Assembly: GCF_000620625.1 (NCBI RefSeq)
Contig: NZ_JIAW01000022.1
Location: 62,001 to 126,000, forward strand
Reading direction: 5' to 3'
DNA: 64,000 bases
DNA from: Mycobacterium sp. URHB0044
Lineage (GTDB): Bacteria; Actinomycetota; Actinomycetes; Mycobacteriales; Mycobacteriaceae
Shown here: piece after piece, positions 53,409-62,457 of the stretch
Numbering within the stretch: position 1 is the first letter of the stretch
Layout of the letters: each line of letters opens with the position of its first letter
Position numbers and translations under genes: made by a program
The notes under the pieces: generated by a model
What the model saw: the letters and a program-made list of their open reading frames with translations, nothing else
What the model was told of the DNA's origin: nothing
Databases searched by the model: none

Positions 53409-53447
53409 CACCAGGCCCTCCCCGGGGATATTCGGGAGGGCCTGGTG
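53409..53447 (-). terminator. Hairpin terminator after the small secreted protein gene
   Basis: Perfect 14-bp stem CACCAGGCCCTCCC / GGGAGGGCCTGGTG with an 11-nt loop, 12 bp after the stop at 53460 on the reverse strand. No U run follows. Confidence 0.8.
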
Positions 53448-53459
53448 GGTTCGGGGGGG

Positions 53460-53693
53460 TTACGCCTGGTTCTGCAGGTTCGCGATGCGCTGCGGGCCGT
53501 GGTTGTTGTGCCACCCCGGCTTGGCGGTCGGGGCAGGCTTGGCGTAGGTGTCCGGGCTGTAGGAGTAGCCGGGACCGGTCGGGGACTGCCCGCTGGTGGC
53601 GGCGTTGGCCATGCCGGCCAGTCCGAGGGCGGCAGCGCCGATCATTGCGGGCACTGCGACAAAGCGGGCGAAGTTGCGGGCGATGGTGGTCAT
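53460..53693 (-). CDS. Small secreted protein
   Basis: 77 residues from ATG 53693; AAGGATTGAAGAA gives a fair ribosome binding site and the longer open frame upstream is rejected. Signal peptide FVAVPAMIGAAALGLAGMANA-A, mature part of about 45 residues rich in Pro, Tyr, Ser and Asn (PTGPGYSYSPDTYAKPAP, WHNNHGPQRIANLQNQA). No cysteines. No family or function recognised. Confidence 0.75.
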   Translation of the reverse strand: MTTIARNFARFVAVPAMIGAAALGLAGMANAATSGQSPTGPGYSYSPDTYAKPAPTAKPGWHNNHGPQRIANLQNQA

Positions 53694-53875
53694 TTCTTCA
53701 ATCCTTCTGTGATGGTTTGTGTTTCGGCTTCTCCGCCGGTGTGTTCCGGCGATGAGATAACTATGTCTTGCGAGCGGCGCCCTGTATGTCGGGCGAGTGG
53801 TGGAGGCGCAGGATGAAAGCGCTGTCCACCGATCGGGGGACACCTGACGGCGTGAACCGCCCCGCCGTCGTCCGC

Positions 53876-55384
53876 TCAGCGCCACTCAACGAGGCCGAGC
53901 TCGACCAGCCTCGTGGAAGTAGCCAGCGCTTGCTCTCTGACCTCATCCGCACCGAAGCCGGTGTTCTCGACGGCGTTGTGGATCGAGGCGCGTAGCGGCC
54001 TCTTGCCGTCGAGTTCCAACATCACAGGGAGGGCGAGCGGAGGGATGACAGCGCTGATGGTTAGGCCCGGTTGCACCCACAGCTGCGTTGGCGCGGGGTG
54101 ATAGGCGCCGTCGCTGCGGTGCAGAGTCTGATCGAGACTGGTCCCTGGCAAGGGAGCGAGCACCTCGTCCAGCAGATCGCTGCGATCGCCGAGGCCGGCC
54201 AAGCGGCGTCTCTGGGCGAACGCGCGTTTGATCTGCTCGCCCGCGGGCCCGGTGGGACTGGCAGGCATCTCGTCGACCCAGGTGTACACCTCCGGGTCAG
54301 CGCGACGATGCAGGACGATCGCTCCAGTGGCGATGGCGTCGATGTGCTCGTCGCGGTAGAACGTCAGCCACCTATCCAACGCTGCAGCGAAGCCGGCGCT
54401 GGTGTGTTCGGTTTGAGCCAGCCAGGTGTGTGCGTAGCCGAGTGGGTCCTGGCTGCTGAAACGTAGAACCCATGCGTCGCAACCCAATTCGGCCAGCCAG
54501 GCCCGCACCGGGACCGACCAGTCGCCGCTGGCGTCGTGCAACCAGCTGGCCAGCATCGAGCCCCAGCCGTCGGGGCGCAGATGGTGGGCCACGTCGCGGA
54601 GCAACAGCCCGCACAGGGTGCCTGCGCCGCCGGACGGCGTGGCGTCGCGCCACATGAACGTGTTGTCTGGCGAGATGATGAACGGCGGGTTGACGGTGAT
54701 CAGATCGAACGTGTTCTGGGCGACGGGTTCCAGGAGGCTGCCTTCGCGCCAGGCCAGTGAATGCAGGCCGTTGAGCGCCGCACCGAACGCCGCGAGGTCC
54801 AATGCCCGGGGATTGATGTCGGTGCCCGTCACGGTCTTGGCATGTCCAGCGGCGAGTAACGCTTGAACGCCGCCGCCGGTTCCGACGTCCAGAACATCGG
54901 CTCCAGGTTGGCGGACGGTCAGGTCGGCCAGAGTCAGCGAGGCCTGCGCCACTCCGACGACGTCTTCCCGATGAGCGGTGCGTCCGTCGTGCCAGTCGTG
55001 GCAGACCAGCAGCCCGTCGCACCAGCCGATCCGTACCGCCGCCTGCACCCGGTCGTCATCTCGTATCAGTAAGCCCGCGCTCGCCAGCGCGTCGACCGTG
55101 AGCGGTTGCAAGGCGTCGGCGGCCTCGAGTCGGGTGGTTGTCGATCCCGCCAGAAACAACCGCACGAGCACCGACAACCGCGAACCCGCCAGCCGGTGAG
55201 CCAGCACGGTGGCCTCGAAGTGATCCGGCGCGACGCGATAGGCCTCCGCCGAGTCCATCGCGGACGGTTGCAGTGTCCTGGACAGGCCCGTTGGCGTGTA
55301 TCCCTGCGCGGCAAGGAGTTTGCCGAATCCTTCGGCGATGGCCACCAAGCCGGACAACCGCGCCACCCGGCTCATCGATTGCAT
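53876..55384 (-). CDS. Class I SAM-dependent methyltransferase with NPPF motif
   Basis: 502 residues. A helical N-terminal domain (about 1-150) precedes a Rossmann methyltransferase core: SAM-binding ADVLDVGTGGGVQALLAA, acidic GTDINPRALDLA, and catalytic LITVNPPFIIS. The NPPF motif is typical of enzymes that methylate an amide or exocyclic amino nitrogen (PrmC/HemK, RsmC, N6-adenine types). A C-terminal domain of about 180 residues is specific to actinobacterial members. The likely substrate is a translation factor, rRNA or other nucleic acid, not known. No operon partner is evident. Confidence 0.85.
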   Translation of the reverse strand: MQSMSRVARLSGLVAIAEGFGKLLAAQGYTPTGLSRTLQPSAMDSAEAYRVAPDHFEATVLAHRLAGSRLSVLVRLFLAGSTTTRLEAADALQPLTVDALASAGLLIRDDDRVQAAVRIGWCDGLLVCHDWHDGRTAHREDVVGVAQASLTLADLTVRQPGADVLDVGTGGGVQALLAAGHAKTVTGTDINPRALDLAAFGAALNGLHSLAWREGSLLEPVAQNTFDLITVNPPFIISPDNTFMWRDATPSGGAGTLCGLLLRDVAHHLRPDGWGSMLASWLHDASGDWSVPVRAWLAELGCDAWVLRFSSQDPLGYAHTWLAQTEHTSAGFAAALDRWLTFYRDEHIDAIATGAIVLHRRADPEVYTWVDEMPASPTGPAGEQIKRAFAQRRRLAGLGDRSDLLDEVLAPLPGTSLDQTLHRSDGAYHPAPTQLWVQPGLTISAVIPPLALPVMLELDGKRPLRASIHNAVENTGFGADEVREQALATSTRLVELGLVEWR

Positions 55385-55432
55385 CGACCGGCGCCTCCCG
55401 CCTCAAGATCAGAAGGGGATGGTGCTAGACCC

Positions 55433-55780
55433 TTACTGCTGCTCCGTGAGGATGGGCGACTGCGGGAGTTCGTGGATGACACCCGGAATCTTCAGGGCAG
55501 GCACTTTGTGCGCAATCTTGAGTGCCGGTGCCGTGACGGCGGGAACCTTGAGCCCCGGGAGCTTCTGCTCGATCTTCTGAGCCGGGATGGTCAAGCCCGG
55601 TGTTCCGATGTTCGGGTACGGAATGGGCACCGGCCCCGGTCCCGGCCCGATCACGACGTCGCAGCTGTCGCAGCCGGGGGAGGCCCCTGCGACCCCGGCC
55701 TCCAGAACCGCGGCGCCCGTCGCCGCTGCCAGGGCGACCAACGACATCGTGACTGTCTTGGTGAACTTCGCGTTGTCCAT
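55433..55780 (-). CDS. Small secreted protein with Pro/Val/Lys repeats
   Basis: 115 residues from ATG 55780, chosen over a GTG two codons earlier because GGGGAGG sits 8 bp before the ATG. Signal peptide MSLVALAAATGAAVLEAGVAGA-SP; mature protein starts with CDSCD, then GPGPGPVPIPYPN. It continues with short imperfect repeats (LPGLKVPAVTAPALKI, KVPALKIPGVI). Exported, probably wall-associated; function unknown. An inverted repeat lies 29-69 bp upstream. Confidence 0.75.
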   Translation of the reverse strand: MDNAKFTKTVTMSLVALAAATGAAVLEAGVAGASPGCDSCDVVIGPGPGPVPIPYPNIGTPGLTIPAQKIEQKLPGLKVPAVTAPALKIAHKVPALKIPGVIHELPQSPILTEQQ

Positions 55781-55808
55781 GAGCACTGCCTCCCCTTGTT
55801 AGCGCAGC

Positions 55809-55849
55809 TAAGTCTGTGCACCTCAATTCCCCTATGGTGCACAGGCTTA
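55809..55849. promoter_or_regulatory. 14-bp inverted repeat upstream of the small secreted protein gene
   Basis: TAAGTCTGTGCACC and GGTGCACAGGCTTA (13 of 14 bases pair) separated by 13 nt, 29-69 bp upstream of the start at 55780. It lies in the divergent region shared with the PE-PPE gene. It may be an operator or a leader hairpin. Confidence 0.55.
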
Positions 55850-56036
55850 ACGAACGGTATCAGCAAAGGCAGCTACCTATTCGGGAATGGACAACCTCGC
55901 CCCACCTTCCGAACCGGGCAGATTTGCAGTAGCGCAGTACTGCGGTCGTGCCGCCGAATGCGACCGACGATTCGCGTTGCGGAACTCGACCCGGCGCGGT
56001 GACCAGCGTTCCGCCAGTAGTGAATGGGGAACGACG

Positions 56037-57611
56037 ATGAGCAACGCAAAGTACGTCGGTCGCGTCGGGGCACTGGCGATCGCGTTGGGAGTAGGGAATG
56101 TTCGACGCACCCTTGCCCGGATGACGGTGTCGATCGGCGTGGCGGCCTTGGTGGTGGCGGCGACGGTTGCGCCGGCACGGGTGTCGCCGGCGGTGACACT
56201 GTCGGCGGACACGACCGCCCTGATCGTCTGCGGAACCACCTGCCCGACGGCCGACGCCTGGTTCATGGAAGCCATCATGAACCAGTACATCGGGCCGACC
56301 CATCCAGGTCAGACCATCACGCCGGTCGCTGTGACCACGCCAGAGGAGTATTGGCCCATCACGGGGCTGTTGCGCCTCGTCGGGCGCGCAGTCGGGGATC
56401 CGCGCCTCTTCGGACCCGGTGGCGCAGCGTGGCCGGATGAGCCATGGTGGAAACTCTCGGGACTCTTCGACCTCACGGAGTCTCAGTCGGTCAGGGCAGG
56501 GGCGGCCGATATCGAGGCGGCGATGGCCGCGCACGGCAACGACCACCTGGTGATCTACGGAGTCTCGCAGTCCGCGGCCCCCGTCAACACTGTGAAGCGC
56601 AAGCTGGCGGAGCAGTACCCCGCGGGAACCACCGCTCCCGACATCGACTTCGTGCTACAGGCTGACCCGAATTTTCCCAACGGCGGCCTTAGTTCGCGGT
56701 TCCCGAACCTCTACATTCCGATCCTCGATATTTTGTTCGACGGTCCGGCGCCGACCGATACGCAGTTCGACACCGTTGAGATCAGTCGGCAGTACGACGG
56801 GGCATCCGACCTCCCGCTCTTTCCGCTCAACTTCATCGCCGACCTGAACGCGGTTCTCGGGTTCGTGTACCTGCACACCAACTCATTCGACGTCAGCCTG
56901 CCTGCCGATCCGACGACGTCGCCGGCTTACCAGGGCACCCATGGCGACACCAGTTACTACTTCTTCGAGACCCGGGATCTGCCGTTGTTCGCACCGCTGC
57001 GTCAGCTGGGCGTACCCGAGGCGTTGATCGACGTGGTCGAGCCGTTCTTCCGGGTGATCGTGGAACTGGGTTATGACCGCAGCATCCCGCTGTGGCAGCC
57101 CACCCCTGCGCGGCTGCTTCCCACACTTAACCCCGCAACCGTGGCAACCGATCTCGTCAACGCAGTTGGTGAGGGCGTCACCAATGCCGCGGCCGCCATC
57201 GGTTCACCAAAGCTGCCCAGCCTTCCGGCGCCGATCACTCTCGAGGCGCCGGCCACGCAGACAGCAACAGCCGATGCGTCCCCGCAGGCGAAGTCGATCA
57301 GCACGCCGACGGGAACTCAGCCGACGGTGCCCGAGCCAGCCGAGAGCGCCGACCCGTCCACCACGGAAACGCCAGAGCCATCGGCTAGCACCCCGGCGCC
57401 TGAGCCGCTGAAGCCTGCCCGTCAGTCGGCGAAAGTCCGGCCGTTGGTACGCGATTCGCTCAAAGTCGACCAGCCGATCACCAAGACCGCCGATGCCGGT
57501 GCAGAGGACGCGACGAGCGCACCGTCCCCAGCGAACACCGCATCGCCAGCGGCCGGCAGCACTTCCAAGCCCGACGACTCACCTGGTGCCGACGACGCCA
57601 GCGACGAATGA
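56037..57611 (+). CDS. Exported PE-PPE-domain protein (serine hydrolase fold)
   Basis: 524 residues from ATG 56037 (GGGGA upstream). After a signal-like segment (TVSIGVAALVVAATVAPARV), the PE-PPE domain spans about 60-340. It has ALIVCGTTCPTADAWFM at its start, the nucleophile elbow YGVSQSAAPVNTVKRKL (GxSxS), VLQADPNFPNGG and a late histidine in GTHGDTSYYFFETRDLPL. The family has an alpha/beta-hydrolase fold with esterase activity shown for some members. The C-terminal ~160 residues are a Pro/Ala/Thr/Ser-rich tail. There is no PE or PPE N-terminal domain. Confidence 0.85.
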   Translation: MSNAKYVGRVGALAIALGVGNVRRTLARMTVSIGVAALVVAATVAPARVSPAVTLSADTTALIVCGTTCPTADAWFMEAIMNQYIGPTHPGQTITPVAVTTPEEYWPITGLLRLVGRAVGDPRLFGPGGAAWPDEPWWKLSGLFDLTESQSVRAGAADIEAAMAAHGNDHLVIYGVSQSAAPVNTVKRKLAEQYPAGTTAPDIDFVLQADPNFPNGGLSSRFPNLYIPILDILFDGPAPTDTQFDTVEISRQYDGASDLPLFPLNFIADLNAVLGFVYLHTNSFDVSLPADPTTSPAYQGTHGDTSYYFFETRDLPLFAPLRQLGVPEALIDVVEPFFRVIVELGYDRSIPLWQPTPARLLPTLNPATVATDLVNAVGEGVTNAAAAIGSPKLPSLPAPITLEAPATQTATADASPQAKSISTPTGTQPTVPEPAESADPSTTETPEPSASTPAPEPLKPARQSAKVRPLVRDSLKVDQPITKTADAGAEDATSAPSPANTASPAAGSTSKPDDSPGADDASDE

Positions 57612-57612
57612 G

Positions 57613-58648
57613 CTAGGGTCGGCTGCTTGCCATCTCCTCGGCCCACGCGATGTGTCCTTCGAAGCCAAGGGATTTCGCCATGGCGCAATAGTGGCTCACC
57701 AACTCCGAGGAGGCCACGTCGTCGCCCCGGGCGCGAGATACCAAGGCGCGCAGCCGTAGCAGCGCTATTTCGAGCATCGTCGAACGCTGGTCGGCACACA
57801 GGATCGTCAGTCGGTCGATCTCATGTTGCGCTTCGGCCACGTCGCTCTGGGTGCCACGCTCCAACAGGGTCTGCGCCAGCACACTGGTGCCCCACACGCC
57901 GTAGAAGAGGTTCCCTGCCGCGCCCAGCTCGTCGACGGCTTTGCGCATCACCGCAATGGCAGCGTCGTGGTCACCGCGCCTGGCCGCTTCCCTGGCGGCC
58001 CACACGTCGGTGACGGGGATGAGGAAGAGGGCACGTTTGCGCAGCCATATGTCGCGGGCCTGCGTCATCAATTCGAGCCCTCGTTGACGGTCGGCCGCGG
58101 AGTCCCGATTCAGCAGCCCGACAGCCAATGTGTACGCGGCCAAGCCCAGTGCGCGCACCGCCCAAAAAGCCAGTAGCGACCGCCGCGAGCCGCGAGGCTT
58201 CTTCCTGGATGACCAGGGCCGCGACACAGGCGCGAAAAGCGTGATCCTCCAGGGCAATAGGGGCGCCGAAGATCGCCATCACCCCGTCGCCGTGGTATTC
58301 GACGGTCCCGCCGTAGCGGCGCAGCACCGTCGCCGAGCGCTCCAGGAGATCGGTCATGACCTCGCGCAGCCGTTCCATGTCCAGCGCGGCGGCGATGTCC
58401 ATCGAGCGCACCACGTCGGCGAACAACAACGTCACCTGCTTGTACTCGGCCTTGTCGACCGAAGCCGCAATCGAGGCACCGCACGCGTCACAGAACCGGG
58501 CGCCCGCACGGGGTGCCGCGCCACATGACCGGCACACCGCCGGTGCACTCGTCTCGGTAATCCGCCAAGGGTAGGGCTTCTGCACTGGACTGGAAGAGAC
58601 TCCGGCGGGAGGGCCGGGAACAAATCCGCGAGCACCCCCGTTGACCAC
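57613..58648 (-). pseudogene. Adenylate cyclase-ATPase regulator, internally deleted and frameshifted
   Basis: Read on the reverse strand, an N-terminal part (from about 58648) has a zinc-ribbon-like CRSCGAAPRAGARFCDACG and the first half of a class III cyclase (QVTLLFADVVRSMDIAAALD, GGTVEYHGDGVMAIFGAP, FRACVAALVIQEEASRLAA). Then the frame is lost near 58200. In another frame a C-terminal tail follows (LAAYTLAVGLLNRDSAADRQ, WAAREAARRGDHDAAIAVMR, GFEGHIAWAEEMAS) that normally ends much longer mycobacterial cyclase-ATPase proteins. The second half of the cyclase and the whole ATPase (probably over 2 kb) are missing, so the gene is dead. Confidence 0.8.
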
Positions 58649-58656
58649 TTCGACAA

Positions 58657-58677
58657 CTTGAGTGAATCAGGCTCAAC
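58657..58677 (+). promoter_or_regulatory. HspR-type inverted repeat (HAIR) 1 upstream of dnaK
   Basis: CTTGAGT, 7 nt, GCTCAAC, which matches the HAIR consensus (CTTGAGT-N7-ACTCAAG) in 12 of 14 fixed positions. It lies 86-106 bp before the dnaK ATG. HspR, encoded at the end of this operon, should bind it and repress the operon. Confidence 0.85.
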
Positions 58678-58711
58678 TCTGGTTTGACACCACGGTGCCA
58701 TCCGAGGCAGT

Positions 58712-58732
58712 CTTGAGCGTGGTCCACTCAGA
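58712..58732 (+). promoter_or_regulatory. HspR-type inverted repeat (HAIR) 2 upstream of dnaK
   Basis: CTTGAGC, 7 nt, ACTCAGA, about 11 of 14 positions of the HAIR consensus, 55 bp after the first one and 30-51 bp before the dnaK start. A TTGACA hexamer lies between the two sites (58684-58689). Confidence 0.75.
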
Positions 58733-58762
58733 CCCACAAATGTCTATCAGGAGGCAATCAAC

Positions 58763-60613
58763 ATGGCTCGTGCGGTCGGTATCGACCTCGGGACCACCAA
58801 CTCCGTCGTTGCGGTTCTCGAAGGTGGCGACCCCGTCGTCGTTGCAAACTCAGAAGGCTCACGTACCACCCCGTCCGTCGTCGCATTCGCGCGCAACGGC
58901 GAGGTACTCGTCGGCCAACCCGCCAAGAACCAGGCGGTCACCAACGTCGACCGGACCATCCGTTCGGTCAAGCGTGAGATCGGCACCGACTGGTCCGTGG
59001 AGATCGACGGCAAGAAGTACACCGCGCAGGAGATCAGCGCGCGCGTCTTGATGAAGCTCAAGCGCGACGCAGAGGCCTACCTGGGCGAGGACATCACCGA
59101 CGCGGTCATCACGGTGCCCGCGTACTTCAATGACGCGCAGCGCCAGTCCACCAAGGACGCCGGTCAGATCGCCGGCCTCAACGTGCTGCGCATCGTCAAC
59201 GAGCCCACCGCGGCGGCCCTGGCCTACGGGCTGGACAAGGGCGAGAAGGAACAGACCATCCTGGTGTTCGACCTGGGTGGCGGCACCTTCGACGTCTCGC
59301 TGCTGGAAATCGGCGAGGGCGTCGTCGAGGTCAAGGCCACCTCCGGTGACAACCACCTCGGTGGCGACGACTGGGATCAGCGCGTCGTCGACTGGTTGGT
59401 CGAGAAGTTCCGGTCCAGCTCGGGCATCGACCTGACCAAGGACAAGATGGCCATGCAGCGGCTGCGTGAGGCCGCGGAGAAGGCGAAAATCGAACTCAGC
59501 TCCAGCCAGAGCACGTCGATCAACCTCCCCTACATCACCGTGGACGCGGACAAGAACCCGCTGTTCCTCGACGAGCAGCTGACCCGGGCCGAGTTCCAGA
59601 AGATCACGCAGGATCTGCTGGACCGCACCCGCAAGCCGTTCCAATCGGTGATCAAGGACGCCGGCATCTCGGTCGGCCAGATCGACCACGTCGTGCTGGT
59701 GGGTGGTTCCACCCGTATGCCCGCGGTGACCGAACTGGTCAAGGAGCTGACCGGCGGCAAGGAGCCCAACAAGGGCGTCAACCCCGACGAGGTCGTCGCC
59801 GTCGGCGCAGCCCTGCAGGCCGGTGTCCTCAAGGGCGAGGTCAAGGACGTGCTGCTGCTCGACGTCACGCCGCTGTCCCTCGGCATCGAGACCAAGGGTG
59901 GCGTGATGACCAAGCTCATCGAGCGCAACACCACGATCCCGACGAACCGGTCGGAGACCTTCACCACGGCCGACGACAACCAGCCGTCGGTGCAGATTCA
60001 GGTCTATCAGGGTGAGCGCGAGATCGCGTCGCACAACAAGCTGCTCGGCAGCTTCGAGCTGACCGGCATCCCGCCGGCGCCGCGCGGCGTGCCGCAGATC
60101 GAGGTCACCTTCGACATCGACGTCAACGGCATCGTTCACGTCACCGCCAAGGACAAGGGCACCGGCAAGGAGAACACGATCAAGATCCAGGAGGGCTCCG
60201 GCCTGTCCCAGGAGGAGATCGACCGGATGATCAAGGACGCCGAGGCGCACGCCGAGGAGGACCGCAAGCGTCGCGAGGAGGCGGACGTCCGCAACCAGGC
60301 CGAGTCGCTGGTCTACCAGACGGAGAAGTTCGTCAAGGAGCAGCGTGAGGCCGAGGGCGGCTCGAAGGTCCCCGAGGAGACGCTGACCAAGGTCGACGGT
60401 GCCGTCGCCGAAGCCAAGCAGGCGCTCGATGGCAACGACATCGCGGCCATCAAGTCCGCGATGGAGAAGCTGGGCGTCGAGTCCCAGGCGCTCGGGCAGG
60501 CGATCTACGAGGCCACCCAGGCCGAGCAGGGCCCGGGCGGAGCCGACGGTGCCCCGGCCGACGACAACGTGGTGGACGCCGAGGTCGTCGATGACGAACG
60601 GGAGAACAAGTGA
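58763..60613 (+). CDS. dnaK: Chaperone DnaK (Hsp70)
   Basis: 616 residues; AGGAGG precedes the ATG. Full Hsp70: phosphate-1 GIDLGTTNSVVAVLEGGDP, phosphate-2 LVFDLGGGTFDVSLLEIGEG, adenosine loop VVLVGGSTRMPAVTELVKEL, linker DVLLLDVTPLSLGIET, a substrate-binding domain (about 385-530) and a lid ending in DAEVVDDERENK. It is the cytosolic ATP-dependent chaperone working with GrpE and DnaJ. Unlike the three Hsp70-like proteins in the ini block, it has a complete peptide-binding part. The stop overlaps grpE by 4 bp. Confidence 0.98.
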   Translation: MARAVGIDLGTTNSVVAVLEGGDPVVVANSEGSRTTPSVVAFARNGEVLVGQPAKNQAVTNVDRTIRSVKREIGTDWSVEIDGKKYTAQEISARVLMKLKRDAEAYLGEDITDAVITVPAYFNDAQRQSTKDAGQIAGLNVLRIVNEPTAAALAYGLDKGEKEQTILVFDLGGGTFDVSLLEIGEGVVEVKATSGDNHLGGDDWDQRVVDWLVEKFRSSSGIDLTKDKMAMQRLREAAEKAKIELSSSQSTSINLPYITVDADKNPLFLDEQLTRAEFQKITQDLLDRTRKPFQSVIKDAGISVGQIDHVVLVGGSTRMPAVTELVKELTGGKEPNKGVNPDEVVAVGAALQAGVLKGEVKDVLLLDVTPLSLGIETKGGVMTKLIERNTTIPTNRSETFTTADDNQPSVQIQVYQGEREIASHNKLLGSFELTGIPPAPRGVPQIEVTFDIDVNGIVHVTAKDKGTGKENTIKIQEGSGLSQEEIDRMIKDAEAHAEEDRKRREEADVRNQAESLVYQTEKFVKEQREAEGGSKVPEETLTKVDGAVAEAKQALDGNDIAAIKSAMEKLGVESQALGQAIYEATQAEQGPGGADGAPADDNVVDAEVVDDERENK

Positions 60614-61236
60614 CACAGAACGATTCGCACGAGCCGGTGACCTTCACCGACAAACGGCGCATCGATCCGGTCACGGGTGAGGTTCGGGAGTCCTCCGGCA
60701 CGGCCCCTAGTGGGTCGGAGCCGGAGGCTCCTCCCGCTGCCGCCACCGAATCCGATGAAGCCGTGGAACTGAAGGCCACGCTGCAACGCGTCAAGGCGGA
60801 GTACGACAACTACCGGAAGCGGTCCGTCCGTCAGGAACAGGCCGCCGCCGAACGGGCCAAGGCCGGCGTCGCGGCCCAACTGCTGCCCGTGCTCGACGAT
60901 CTCGACCGGGCCCGCAGGCACGGCGATCTCGAATCGGGGCCGTTGAAGTCGGTGGCCGACAAGCTGGCCGCCGCCTTCGACGGCATCGGCCTGGTGGCGT
61001 TCGGCGCCGAGGGTGAAGTGTTCGACCCCTCCCTGCACGAGGCCGTGCAGCACGAGGGCGAGGGCTCCCATCCGGTGATCGGGACGGTCATGCGCCAGGG
61101 CTACAAGCTCGGCGACCACATCCTGCGGCACGCTCTGGTCGGCGTGGTCGACACCGTGGTGGAATCCGACACGGTCGAGCAAACCGACGGTAGTGACGAC
61201 GAAAACGTCTCGGCGAACGCAGAATCAAACGAATAA
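60610..61236 (+). CDS. grpE: Nucleotide exchange factor GrpE
   Basis: 208 residues from a GTG that overlaps the dnaK stop. An acidic, disordered N-terminus is followed by the long coiled coil (ELKATLQRVKAEYDNYRKR) and the beta-domain (GIGLVAFGAEGEVFDPSLHE, VIGTVMRQGYKLGDHILRHA, LVGVV). It speeds ADP release from DnaK. The C-terminal extension (EQTDGSDDENVSANAESNE) is acidic. Confidence 0.97.
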   Translation: MTQNDSHEPVTFTDKRRIDPVTGEVRESSGTAPSGSEPEAPPAAATESDEAVELKATLQRVKAEYDNYRKRSVRQEQAAAERAKAGVAAQLLPVLDDLDRARRHGDLESGPLKSVADKLAAAFDGIGLVAFGAEGEVFDPSLHEAVQHEGEGSHPVIGTVMRQGYKLGDHILRHALVGVVDTVVESDTVEQTDGSDDENVSANAESNE

Positions 61237-61272
61237 GCAAGAGATTGAGTACAGGTAAGGAGGTGACGCGAC

Positions 61273-62457
61273 ATGGCCCAGCGCGAATGGGTCGAGAAGG
61301 ACTTCTACAAGGAGCTCGGCGTCTCCTCTGACGCCAGCACCGAAGAGATCAAGAAGGCCTATCGCAAACTGGCCTCGCAGCTGCACCCCGACCGCAATCC
61401 CGGCGATGCCGCCGCGGAAAAGCGGTTCAAGGCGGTGTCCGAGGCCAACAGCGTGCTGTCGGATCCTGCCAAGAAGAAGGAGTACGACGAAACCCGAAGG
61501 CTGTTCGCCAACGGGGGATTCGGTCGCCGGTACAACGCAGGCGATGGAAACTTCGGCGGGTTCGGCGGCTTCGGTGGTGACGCCACGGAAGTCAACCTCG
61601 GTGACCTCTTCGGCGCGGCCGGTCAGACCGGTGGCGCCAACATCGGTGACCTGTTCGGCGGACTGTTCGGTCGCGGCGCACAGCAGCCACGGCCCAGCCG
61701 TCCGCGGCGCGGCAACGATCTGGAGACCGAAACCGAGCTGTCGTTCCTCGAAGCCACCAAAGGCGTGGCCATGCCCCTGCGGCTGACCAGCCCGGCGCCG
61801 TGCACGAACTGCCATGGCAGCGGTGCACGCCCGGGCACCAGCCCCAAGGTGTGCCCGAACTGCAACGGGGCCGGCGTCGTCAGCCGCAACCAGGGCGCAT
61901 TTGGGTTCTCCGAGCCGTGCACCGAGTGCCGGGGCAGCGGCTCGATCATCGAAGAGCCCTGCGACGAGTGCAAGGGCACCGGCGTGACGACCAGGACCCG
62001 CACCATCAACGTGCGGATCCCACCGGGCGTCGAGGACGGTCAGCGGATCAGGCTGGCCGGCCAGGGTGAGGCCGGGCTGCGGGGCGCCCCTTCCGGCGAC
62101 CTGTACGTCACGGTGCACGTCAGGGCGGACAAGGTGTTCGGCCGCGACGGCGACGACCTCACGGTCACCGTCCCCGTCAGCTTCCACGAGCTCGCCTTGG
62201 GCACAACGCTTTCCGTTCCCACGCTGGAGGGCAAGGTCGGGGTGCGCGTACCCAAGGGCACGTCGGACGGACGCATCCTGCGGGTGCGTGGCCGCGGTGT
62301 GCCGAAGCGGTCCGGCGGCCACGGTGACCTGCTCGTCACGGTCAAGGTCGCGGTCCCGCCGAACCTCGAAGGTGAAGCGGCAGAGGCGCTGGAGGCCTAC
62401 GCCAAGGCCGAACGGGCCAGCGGGTTCGACCCCCGCGCGAATTGGGCGGGGTCATGA
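61273..62457 (+). CDS. dnaJ: Co-chaperone DnaJ (DnaJ1)
   Basis: 394 residues, with AAGGAGGTG before the ATG. J domain (1-75) with HPD in LASQLHPDRNPGD, a Gly/Phe-rich region (FGGFGGFGGDA), four zinc-finger repeats CTNCHGSG, CPNCNGAG, CTECRGSG and CDECKGTG, and the C-terminal substrate-binding sandwich. It stimulates DnaK ATPase. It is the hspR-linked dnaJ1 type. The stop overlaps the hspR start by 4 bp. Confidence 0.97.
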   Translation: MAQREWVEKDFYKELGVSSDASTEEIKKAYRKLASQLHPDRNPGDAAAEKRFKAVSEANSVLSDPAKKKEYDETRRLFANGGFGRRYNAGDGNFGGFGGFGGDATEVNLGDLFGAAGQTGGANIGDLFGGLFGRGAQQPRPSRPRRGNDLETETELSFLEATKGVAMPLRLTSPAPCTNCHGSGARPGTSPKVCPNCNGAGVVSRNQGAFGFSEPCTECRGSGSIIEEPCDECKGTGVTTRTRTINVRIPPGVEDGQRIRLAGQGEAGLRGAPSGDLYVTVHVRADKVFGRDGDDLTVTVPVSFHELALGTTLSVPTLEGKVGVRVPKGTSDGRILRVRGRGVPKRSGGHGDLLVTVKVAVPPNLEGEAAEALEAYAKAERASGFDPRANWAGS

